Positions 57,186-64,000 of a stretch of 64,000 nucleotides of DNA are shown piece after piece (position 1 is the stretch's first letter; every line of letters starts with the position of its first letter). The translations under genes were made by a program, and so were the position numbers. The notes beneath the pieces were generated by a model, which worked only from the letters and a program-made list of their open reading frames with translations, did not search any database and had not been told where the DNA came from. The DNA comes from Pontibacterium granulatum (GTDB taxonomy: Bacteria; Pseudomonadota; Gammaproteobacteria; Pseudomonadales; Balneatricaceae): positions 1 to 64,000 of the forward strand of contig NZ_JASBRH010000020.1 of NCBI RefSeq assembly GCF_029961155.1, written 5' to 3'.

Positions 57186-58538
57186 TTACTCTGAAGTTTC
57201 AAGCGCCTGCAATGCATTTTCTACTTCTGCAGCCAGAGCCTGGCAGAGTTCTTTGACCTCGGCGGCATCCTCGCCCTCAATCATCACACGCACCACCGGC
57301 TCGGTACCGGATGGACGCAGCAACACACGACCGCGGGAGCCCAGGGTCGCCTCGGTTGCCGCCACCGCTTCACGCACCGCTTCCACACCCGTCACATCCG
57401 CTTTTTTCTGCATGCGAACATTAATCATGGTCTGCGGCATTTTGCTCATACCCAGCTTCAACTCGTGCAGGCTCTTTCCGCTATCAGCCATCGCACGCAG
57501 CACCTGCAGGGCTGATACCGTTCCGTCGCCGGTGGTTGTCAGGTGGCGGCATACAAGATGACCTGAAGACTCGCCTCCCAGCAACCAATCGTGTGCAGCC
57601 AGCTGTTCCATCACATAGCGGTCACCCACTTTGGCACGCACAAACGGGATATCCGCACGCTTGAAGGCTTGCTCCAAACCGAAGTTGGACATCAGCGTTC
57701 CAACCACACCACCTTCAAATTCACCCAACTCTTTCAGGTGGGTAGCGATAATAAACAGCAGCTCATCACCATCCACCTCTTCGCCGGTACCATCCACCAT
57801 GATGACGCGGTCGCCGTCACCGTCCAGCGCAATACCCAGGTCAGCCTCTTCAGCCACTACAACTTTCTGCAAACGCTCGGTGGAGGTCGCACCACACTCG
57901 TCATTGATGTTCAGACCATCCGGTGAGGACGCCACCTCGATCACTTCCGCGCCCAGCTCGGTAAATACCTTTGGCGAGACGTGATAGGTTGCACCGTTTG
58001 CACAATCGAGGGCAATCTTCATACCTTTCAGATCGATACCACCGGCACTGGCCTTACAGAACTCGATATAACGCCCCGGCGCATCCTCGATACGTTTGGC
58101 TTTACCCAGCAGCGCCGGGTCAACAGTGGTCATTGCGATGTCCAGTTGTGCTTCGATCGCCTGCTCAATCTCATCCGGCAGCTTGGTACCCTGTGCCGAG
58201 AAAAACTTGATGCCGTTATCGTAGTGCGGGTTATGAGACGCACTGATCACGATACCCGCATTGGCATGAAAAGTCCGGGTCAGGTAGGCGATGGCCGGCG
58301 TTGGCATCGGCCCCAGCAGCAACACATCCACACCCGCCGCAGAGAGACCGGCTTCCAGCGCGGACTCGAACATGTAACCGGAGATGCGGGTATCCTTACC
58401 GATCAAAATCTTGCTGCGACCTTCACGGGCAAACACCTTACCGGCAGCCCAGCCCAGCTTAAGCATAAAATCAGGAGTAACCGGGAACTGACCAACTTTT
58501 CCACGAATTCCGTCAGTACCAAAATAACGTCTGCTCAT
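57186..58538 (-). CDS. glmM: Phosphoglucosamine mutase
   Basis: Interconverts glucosamine-6- and 1-phosphate for UDP-GlcNAc synthesis. The 450-residue protein has active-site Ser101 in [12 protein letters not shown] and the metal loop DGDGDR. I chose ATG 58538; a GTG at 58544 directly after the folP stop is possible. It is in the ftsH-folP-glmM-tpiA-secG cluster. Confidence 0.96.
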   Translation of the reverse strand: MSRRYFGTDGIRGKVGQFPVTPDFMLKLGWAAGKVFAREGRSKILIGKDTRISGYMFESALEAGLSAAGVDVLLLGPMPTPAIAYLTRTFHANAGIVISASHNPHYDNGIKFFSAQGTKLPDEIEQAIEAQLDIAMTTVDPALLGKAKRIEDAPGRYIEFCKASAGGIDLKGMKIALDCANGATYHVSPKVFTELGAEVIEVASSPDGLNINDECGATSTERLQKVVVAEEADLGIALDGDGDRVIMVDGTGEEVDGDELLFIIATHLKELGEFEGGVVGTLMSNFGLEQAFKRADIPFVRAKVGDRYVMEQLAAHDWLLGGESSGHLVCRHLTTTGDGTVSALQVLRAMADSGKSLHELKLGMSKMPQTMINVRMQKKADVTGVEAVREAVAATEATLGSRGRVLLRPSGTEPVVRVMIEGEDAAEVKELCQALAAEVENALQALETSE

Positions 58539-58544
58539 TACCAC

Positions 58545-59411
58545 TCAATCCTCTCCAATGGATTCGTTGCGCACTGCTTCTGTCATACGCACAACATCAA
58601 CTGTTTCTGCCACGTCGTGAACACGGATCATCTGCGCTCCCTGCATTACCGCGATTGCTACGGTTGCCAAACTACCCGCCAACCGCTGATCCACCGGACG
58701 GTGCAATACATGATCAATCATCGACTTGCGCGAGGTACCAATCAGCAACGGCAGCCCCTGCGCATGCAATGCATCCAGATTATTCAACAGCCTTAAATTA
58801 TGCTCGATGGTTTTGCCAAAGCCAAAACCTGGATCAAGAATAAGGCGTTCTTTCGCAATACCAACCGCCTCGCAATCCTTCACACGCTGCGTCAGGAACG
58901 CGACCACATCGTCCAGCACATCATCATAGATTGGCGCATCCTGCATGGTGGCTGGGCTGCCTTGCATATGCATTAAACAGATTGGCAGGTCGGTAGCAGC
59001 CGCAGCATCCAGCGCCCCCGGCCGGCCCAATGCACGTACATCGTTGATCAGACCCGCACCCGCCTTTGCAGCTTCACGGATCACTTCCGCTGAGCTGGTA
59101 TCGACCGATACCACCACATCAAGTTCGCTGTTCAGCCGCTCGACCACAGGAATGACGCGCGCCATCTCCTCTTCCAGAGACACAGGGGTCGCACCGGGAC
59201 GGGTGGATTCACCGCCCACATCGATGATAGTCGCCCCTTCTGACACCATTGACGCAGCACGACGCATCGCCTGGTCCAGCGACAGCTGACTGCTGTCATA
59301 CAACGTACCGCCGTCTGAAAAGGAGTCAGGGGTTACGTTGAGGATGCCCATTACCTGGGTACGACTCAAATCCAGAGTATGGCGCCCACACGCCAGCTGG
59401 CTAATGCTCAC
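58545..59411 (-). CDS. folP: Dihydropteroate synthase
   Basis: Condenses p-aminobenzoate with the product of FolK; target of sulfonamides. The 288-residue protein has GILNVTPDSFSDGG, DVGGESTRPGA and the GFGFGKT loop. folK is encoded elsewhere in this window. The stop is only 6 bases from the glmM start. Confidence 0.96.
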   Translation of the reverse strand: MSISQLACGRHTLDLSRTQVMGILNVTPDSFSDGGTLYDSSQLSLDQAMRRAASMVSEGATIIDVGGESTRPGATPVSLEEEMARVIPVVERLNSELDVVVSVDTSSAEVIREAAKAGAGLINDVRALGRPGALDAAAATDLPICLMHMQGSPATMQDAPIYDDVLDDVVAFLTQRVKDCEAVGIAKERLILDPGFGFGKTIEHNLRLLNNLDALHAQGLPLLIGTSRKSMIDHVLHRPVDQRLAGSLATVAIAVMQGAQMIRVHDVAETVDVVRMTEAVRNESIGED

Positions 59412-59451
59412 TCACTTGCTCCGCAATCAAATATTAGGAAGGCTGATATAT

Positions 59452-59480
59452 AAAAAAGGCCGATCCATCGATCAGCCTTT
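59452..59480 (-). terminator. Terminator after ftsH
   Basis: On the minus strand AAGGC...GATC pairs with GATC...GCCTT across a GATG loop and is followed by TTTTTTAT. It lies about 20 bases beyond the ftsH stop and may be partial, since folP follows. Confidence 0.75.
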
Positions 59481-59497
59481 GCAGATACACGATTGAC

Positions 59498-61471
59498 TTA
59501 GTGCAGGTTGTTGTCAGGGGACGGCATATCCGGATCAACACCGGAGTCGTCCTGAGCATCATCCTGACCCGACGCTTTGCGCGGTTCTTCAGCACGCTGT
59601 GCAGACGCACCAGAGTCATCGTTACCCTTGTCGTCTTCATCCACCCAGCCGTCTGGTGGAGATACCGGCTCACGCGCCATCAGCTCATCGATCTGTTCAC
59701 TGCTGATGGTCTCGTACTTCATCAACGCCTGAGTCATCGACTCCAGAATATCACGGTTCTCTTCCAGCAACTGCTGCGACTTGGCGTAGCACTCATCAAT
59801 CACACGACGTACTTCTTTATCGATGCGATGCTGCGTTTCTTCAGAGATGGTTTTCGCCGGCTGGCCGTAACCACGGTTAAACGGATCCTGTTCTTCGTCG
59901 TCATACAACAACGGCCCCAGCGCATCGCTCAGACCCCATTTGGCGACCATATTGTGCGCCATAGAGGTTGCGCGCTGGATATCATTCGCCGCGCCGGTGG
60001 TCACACCGTCTTTACCCAGTGTCATCTCTTCCGCAATTCGGCCACCGTACAGGGAGCAGATATTGGAGATAATGGTCTGGCGACTGTGGCTGTAGCGATC
60101 CTCTTCCGGCAGGAACATGGTTACACCCAACGCACGCCCACGCGGAATAATGGACACCTTGTACACCGGATCATGGCCTGGCATCAGGCGACCAACAATC
60201 GCGTGACCAGACTCGTGATACGCGGTATTCAGACGCTCTTCGTAAGACATCACCATGGATTTACGCTCGGTACCCATCATGATCTTATCTTTCGCTTTCT
60301 CGAACTGCTCCATACCTACGGTGCGCTTGCTGGCACGGGCAGCAAACAGTGCGGCCTCGTTCACCAGGTTTGCCAGGTCAGCACCGGAGAAGCCCGGTGT
60401 ACCACGCGCAATCAGCTCAGGTTTTACATCGTCGCCCAGTGGCACTTTGCGCATATGTACTTTCAGAATCTTTTCACGGCCACGGATATCCGGCAGACCC
60501 ACATGTACCTGGCGGTCGAAACGACCTGGACGCAGCAGTGCAGGGTCCAATACGTCCGGACGGTTGGTTGCAGCGATTACGATGATACCCTCGGTACCTT
60601 CGAAACCGTCCATCTCTACCAACAACTGGTTGAGGGTCTGCTCACGTTCGTCGTTACCACCACCCAGACCTACACCACGGTGACGCCCCACGGCATCGAT
60701 CTCATCGATGAAGATAATGCACGGTGCATTTTTCTTCGCCTGATCGAACATGTCGCGTACACGGGACGCACCCACACCCACAAACATCTCAACGAAGTCA
60801 GAACCGGAAATACTGAAGAACGGCACTTTCGCCTCACCGGCGATCGCTTTCGCCAGCAATGTCTTACCGGTACCCGGGTTGCCGGACATCAGCACACCAC
60901 GCGGAATATGACCGCCCAAACGCTGAAACTTGCCGGGATCACGCAGGTAATCCACCAGTTCTTTAACTTCCTCTTTTGCTTCTTCAACACCTGCAACGTC
61001 ATCGAAGGTGGTTTTGATCTGATCTTCACCCAGCATGCGCGCCTTAGACTTACCAAAGGACATCGGGCCGCCTTTGCCGCCGCCACCGCCCTGCATCTGG
61101 CGCATGAAGAACATAAATACGGCGATAATCACCAGGATCGGGAAGGACGCTACCAGCAACTGAGACCAGATGCTCTGCTGTTCCGGCTGCTTACCTTCAA
61201 TAACTACGTTGTTGCGTAACAGGTCATCAACCAACTTAGGGTCTTCAAGAGCAGGGCGGATCGTTTCAAAGCGATCACCGCTGGTGCGTTCACCAGCAAT
61301 GGTGTAACCATCAATTACGACTTTGGATACACGCCCATCCTGGACCTCTGTGACGAAGTCAGAATAGCTGAGGCGATTACTTTCAACCCCTTCGTTAAAA
61401 TTGTTAAAGACCGTCAATAGCACTGCTGCTATTACTAGCCACAGCACCAGATTCTTTGCCATATCGTTCAA
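59498..61471 (-). CDS. ftsH: ATP-dependent zinc metalloprotease FtsH
   Basis: Membrane-bound AAA+ protease degrading misfolded and regulatory proteins. It is 657 residues with two helices (about 7-25 and 105-125). The AAA domain has GNPGTGKT and FIDEIDAVG. The protease domain has the zinc motif HESGH. The start is TTG 61471 with GAGG eight bases upstream; ATG 61462 gives a protein three residues shorter. The C-terminal tail is acidic and Ser/Asp-rich. Confidence 0.97.
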   Translation of the reverse strand: MNDMAKNLVLWLVIAAVLLTVFNNFNEGVESNRLSYSDFVTEVQDGRVSKVVIDGYTIAGERTSGDRFETIRPALEDPKLVDDLLRNNVVIEGKQPEQQSIWSQLLVASFPILVIIAVFMFFMRQMQGGGGGKGGPMSFGKSKARMLGEDQIKTTFDDVAGVEEAKEEVKELVDYLRDPGKFQRLGGHIPRGVLMSGNPGTGKTLLAKAIAGEAKVPFFSISGSDFVEMFVGVGASRVRDMFDQAKKNAPCIIFIDEIDAVGRHRGVGLGGGNDEREQTLNQLLVEMDGFEGTEGIIVIAATNRPDVLDPALLRPGRFDRQVHVGLPDIRGREKILKVHMRKVPLGDDVKPELIARGTPGFSGADLANLVNEAALFAARASKRTVGMEQFEKAKDKIMMGTERKSMVMSYEERLNTAYHESGHAIVGRLMPGHDPVYKVSIIPRGRALGVTMFLPEEDRYSHSRQTIISNICSLYGGRIAEEMTLGKDGVTTGAANDIQRATSMAHNMVAKWGLSDALGPLLYDDEEQDPFNRGYGQPAKTISEETQHRIDKEVRRVIDECYAKSQQLLEENRDILESMTQALMKYETISSEQIDELMAREPVSPPDGWVDEDDKGNDDSGASAQRAEEPRKASGQDDAQDDSGVDPDMPSPDNNLH

Positions 61472-61553
61472 TGGATTATCCTCAGCTTATCTTCGATGCT
61501 CCCGGCACCGGAATAACGCGCTACACACTATAACACTTGTAGCAGGTCGCTAC

Positions 61554-62174
61554 TCAACCTTTGAAGCCTTTGCCATACAAGTAGACTTCCCGCGAGCGAG
61601 CGCGCGACGCATCAGGCTTGCGTGTAATGACTTTATTAAAGCTTTGACGCATATCCTGCATGTATTCGTCAAAACCTTCACCCTGAAACACTTTTGCGAC
61701 AAAGTTACCGCCAGGCTTAAGTACCTGACGCGCCATATCCAGGGCCAACTCAACCAGATACATCGCGGCTGGCTGATCAACGCTGTTCATACCACTCATA
61801 TTGGGGGCCATGTCCGAAATTACAAGGTCGGCAGGCTCATCACCCAACGCTTGCAGAATCCGGTGCAGGACCTCCTCCTCGGTAAAGTCGCCCTGTACAA
61901 ACTCAACACCCGCCATAGAGTCCATCGGCAGGATATCAGACGCAACAACGCGACCGGTATCACCCACCAACTGCGCAGCCACTTGAGACCACCCACCCGG
62001 GGCAGCACCCAGATCCACAACAGTCATGCCGGGCCGGAACAGTTTGTCTTTTTCATGCAATTCCAGCAGCTTAAAGCTGGCGCGGGAGCGGTACCCCTGT
62101 TCTTTGGACTGTTTGACGTAGTGATCGTCAAAATGTTCCTGCATCCATCGACCACTACTTTTCGATCTTGCCAC
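61554..62174 (-). CDS. rlmE: 23S rRNA (uridine2552-2'-O)-methyltransferase
   Basis: Methylates U2552 of 23S rRNA late in 50S assembly. The 206-residue protein has [14 protein letters not shown] as the SAM-binding loop, the SDMAPN motif and the catalytic Lys region [11 protein letters not shown]. It precedes ftsH and is divergent from yhbY, as in E. coli. Confidence 0.97.
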   Translation of the reverse strand: MARSKSSGRWMQEHFDDHYVKQSKEQGYRSRASFKLLELHEKDKLFRPGMTVVDLGAAPGGWSQVAAQLVGDTGRVVASDILPMDSMAGVEFVQGDFTEEEVLHRILQALGDEPADLVISDMAPNMSGMNSVDQPAAMYLVELALDMARQVLKPGGNFVAKVFQGEGFDEYMQDMRQSFNKVITRKPDASRARSREVYLYGKGFKG

Positions 62175-62307
62175 CTGTTACCGACCTCTGCGCGCTGTTT
62201 ACCTGAGTGTATCTGCTACTCTTAGACACCCATCTCAGGTAATATTGTAGAAATTATTGAAGGTTTCGGATCACCGGAACCGTTAATTTTGAGGCACGTA
62301 TTTTAGT

Positions 62308-62610
62308 ATGAGCTTGACGCCCGAGCAAAAGAAGCATTATCGCACCATTGGCCACAACCTGAATCCGCTGGTAACCGTTGCGGGCAAAGGCCTGACAGAG
62401 AACGTTCAACTGGAAGTTGACCGCGCCCTGGAAGATCATGAGTTGATCAAGGTGAAATTCGCTGTTGGCGATCGCGACGTTAAAAAGCAGATGATCAAGG
62501 AACTGGCTGGCATCGTTGAAGCTGTGATCGTTCAGGAGATCGGCAACATCGCTCTGCTGTACCGTAAAGCAGAAAACCCGGACCCACGTCTGTCCAACCT
62601 GCTACGCTGA
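62308..62610 (+). CDS. yhbY: YhbY/CRS1-domain RNA-binding protein
   Basis: A 100-residue KH-like RNA-binding protein associated with pre-50S particles. The AGKGLTENV loop (GxxG-like) is the RNA contact. It is divergent from rlmE and converges with greA across a bidirectional terminator. Confidence 0.93.
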   Translation: MSLTPEQKKHYRTIGHNLNPLVTVAGKGLTENVQLEVDRALEDHELIKVKFAVGDRDVKKQMIKELAGIVEAVIVQEIGNIALLYRKAENPDPRLSNLLR

Positions 62611-62634
62611 TCAGCACAGCGAATCCCAGATACT

Positions 62635-62661
62635 AAAAAGGCACCCGAAGGTGCCTTTTTT
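62635..62661. terminator. Bidirectional terminator between yhbY and greA
   Basis: GGCACC-CGAA-GGTGCC with flanking A5 and T6 runs serves both convergent genes. The CGAA tetraloop is a stable GNRA-like choice. Confidence 0.92.
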
Positions 62662-62676
62662 ATACGTCGTGCTGCA

Positions 62677-63156
62677 TCAAACGTGCAGCACTTCGTCGAT
62701 TTCGTACTCGATCACACCGTTTGGTGTGTTCACAGCCACGACATCCCCTTCCTCTTTACCGATCAGCGCACGCGCAATCGGAGAGTTCACAGAGATCTTA
62801 CGGTTTTTGATGTCTGCCTCGTCATCACCCACGATCTGATAACGCTGCTCTTTCTCGTTATCGATGTTGATGATGGAAACAGTAGTACCAAAAATAACCT
62901 TACCGCTGTGAGGAATAGTCGTCACATCGATAACCTGACAGTTAGCCAGCTTGCCTTCCAGCTCCTGAATACGACCTTCAATAAAACCCTGCTGCTCACG
63001 CGCTGCGTGATACTCAGCGTTCTCTTTCAGGTCACCGTGTTCACGTGCTTCGGCGATAGCGGCTATCACGCGCGGACGGTCTACAGTTTTCAGCTGATCC
63101 AGCTCTTCGCGCAGCGCTTTCTCGCCGCCAACGGTCATAGGTACTCGGTTATTCAT
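62677..63156 (-). CDS. greA: Transcript cleavage factor GreA
   Basis: Rescues backtracked RNA polymerase by stimulating transcript cleavage. The 159-residue protein has an N-terminal coiled coil ending in the DLKENAEYH catalytic tip and a C-terminal FKBP-like domain. The start overlaps the carB stop (ATGA), the conserved carB-greA coupling. Confidence 0.96.
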   Translation of the reverse strand: MNNRVPMTVGGEKALREELDQLKTVDRPRVIAAIAEAREHGDLKENAEYHAAREQQGFIEGRIQELEGKLANCQVIDVTTIPHSGKVIFGTTVSIINIDNEKEQRYQIVGDDEADIKNRKISVNSPIARALIGKEEGDVVAVNTPNGVIEYEIDEVLHV

Positions 63157-64000
63157 ACACTCTCACCTGCGTGAATGTCCTGCAGACGACGAACGGTCTT
63201 CTCTTCGCCATACTGCAATGCACGGGTCGTTGCCTCCGCACCCGCCAGCGTGGTGCTGTAAGGTACTTTGTGCTGCAGCGCTGAGCGACGAATTTCCGCA
63301 GAGTCCGCAATCGCCTTACGGCCTTCGGTAGTGTTCACTACGTATGCGATCTCTTCATTCTTAAGCATGTCGACGATGTTAGGACGACCTTCCATCACCT
63401 TGTTCACACGCTCAACAGCCAGGCCATTCTCTTCCAGCAGCGCTGCAGTGCCCCGGGTTGCAACCAGCTCGAAGCCCAGCTCAACCAGATCAGAAGCTAC
63501 CGCAATTACATCCTTCTTATCAACCTCACGAACGGAGATAAATGCCTTACCTTTCTTAGGCATCTTCTCACCCGCACCGACCTGCGCCTTCATGAACGCT
63601 TCGCCGAAGGTTTCACCGGTACCCATTACCTCACCGGTAGATTTCATCTCCGGAGACAGAATCGGGTCAACACCCTGGAATTTGTTGAACGGGAATACCG
63701 CTTCTTTCACGTTGAAGTACTCAGGAACGATCTCTTCAGTGAAACCCAACTCTTCCAGAGTCTTACCTGCCATCACCTGCGCACCGATCTTCGCCAGGGA
63801 AACACCGATACACTTGGATACGAACGGTACGGTACGGGATGCACGAGGGTTCACCTCGATCACGTAGATCTCGCCGTCCTGGTAAGCCAGCTGCGTGTTC
63901 ATCAGACCAATAACACCCAGCTCCAGCGCCATCTTCTTCACCTGATCGCGCATCTCGTCCAGCACGTCAGCCGGCAGACTGTATGGCGGCAGGGAACATG
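63153..64000 (-). CDS. carB: Carbamoyl-phosphate synthase large subunit (3' part only)
   Basis: C-terminal part of CarB, cut by the right window edge; the reading frame is open to 64000 and begins [16 protein letters not shown]. It contains the end of the second ATP-grasp half ([17 protein letters not shown]) and the allosteric MGS-like domain. CarB makes carbamoyl phosphate for arginine and pyrimidines. About 282 residues are visible of roughly 1070. Confidence 0.96.
   Translation of the reverse strand, partial: CSLPPYSLPADVLDEMRDQVKKMALELGVIGLMNTQLAYQDGEIYVIEVNPRASRTVPFVSKCIGVSLAKIGAQVMAGKTLEELGFTEEIVPEYFNVKEAVFPFNKFQGVDPILSPEMKSTGEVMGTGETFGEAFMKAQVGAGEKMPKKGKAFISVREVDKKDVIAVASDLVELGFELVATRGTAALLEENGLAVERVNKVMEGRPNIVDMLKNEEIAYVVNTTEGRKAIADSAEIRRSALQHKVPYSTTLAGAEATTRALQYGEEKTVRRLQDIHAGESV

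Noticed and set aside
59501-61219. 572-residue plus-strand ORF opposite ftsH
   Set aside because: Antisense shadow of ftsH, with no motifs or ribosome site; FtsH motifs on the minus strand are complete.

Overview
This is a stretch of bacterial chromosome, almost certainly from a marine gammaproteobacterium of the Oceanospirillaceae / Pseudomonas-relative group. The gene order matches the conserved gammaproteobacterial arrangement in four places: tyrS / M23 peptidase / anmK / erpA / argC; dksA-gluQ-cbrX-cbrAB-sRNA-pcnB-folK-panB-panC; carB-greA / yhbY / rlmE-ftsH-folP-glmM-tpiA-secG; and tRNA-Leu / tRNA-fMet / rimP-nusA-infB-rbfA-truB-rpsO-pnp. I see no prophage, insertion sequence or CRISPR array. 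The genus is inference; the class is well supported by synteny and protein motifs.

Layout. 1-391 holds a strong leftward promoter that looks like an rRNA operon promoter, plus the tyrS terminator. 392-10326 is housekeeping: tRNA charging, cell-wall recycling, Fe-S assembly, arginine, chloride transport, thiamin and heme precursor synthesis. 10391-16845 is a nitric oxide reductase island: norEF, a Dnr-type regulator, then norCBQD behind a good FNR/Dnr box. 16852-24567 holds a TPR lipoprotein, PBP1b, a two-domain kinase, a tonB-hmuUV uptake cluster and a Rieske protein. 24581-28192 is sfsA, an aminotransferase, dksA and gluQ.

28203-37542 is the most interesting part. It carries a cbrX-cbrA-cbrB carbon/nitrogen-balance regulatory system, then two tandem, nearly identical CrcZ-like Hfq/Crc decoy RNAs. 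Each RNA has its own sigma-54 promoter and its own set of TGTTAC/GTAACA activator sites. pcnB, folK, panB and panC follow. In Pseudomonas this locus carries a single crcZ, as I recall, so the tandem duplication of the whole regulatory unit is unusual.

37959-46730 is accessory metabolism and regulation: a thiolase, an AraC regulator, azlCD, a MerR-methyltransferase fusion behind a MerR-type promoter, a double-domain QueD-like protein, rsuA-rsmC, a zinc-ribbon mini-protein and a membrane protein. 46814-64000 runs leftward and is the transcription, translation, RNA-decay and envelope-precursor block. It includes a pnp leader hairpin, a decayed second copy of the initiator tRNA, and a carB truncated by the window edge.
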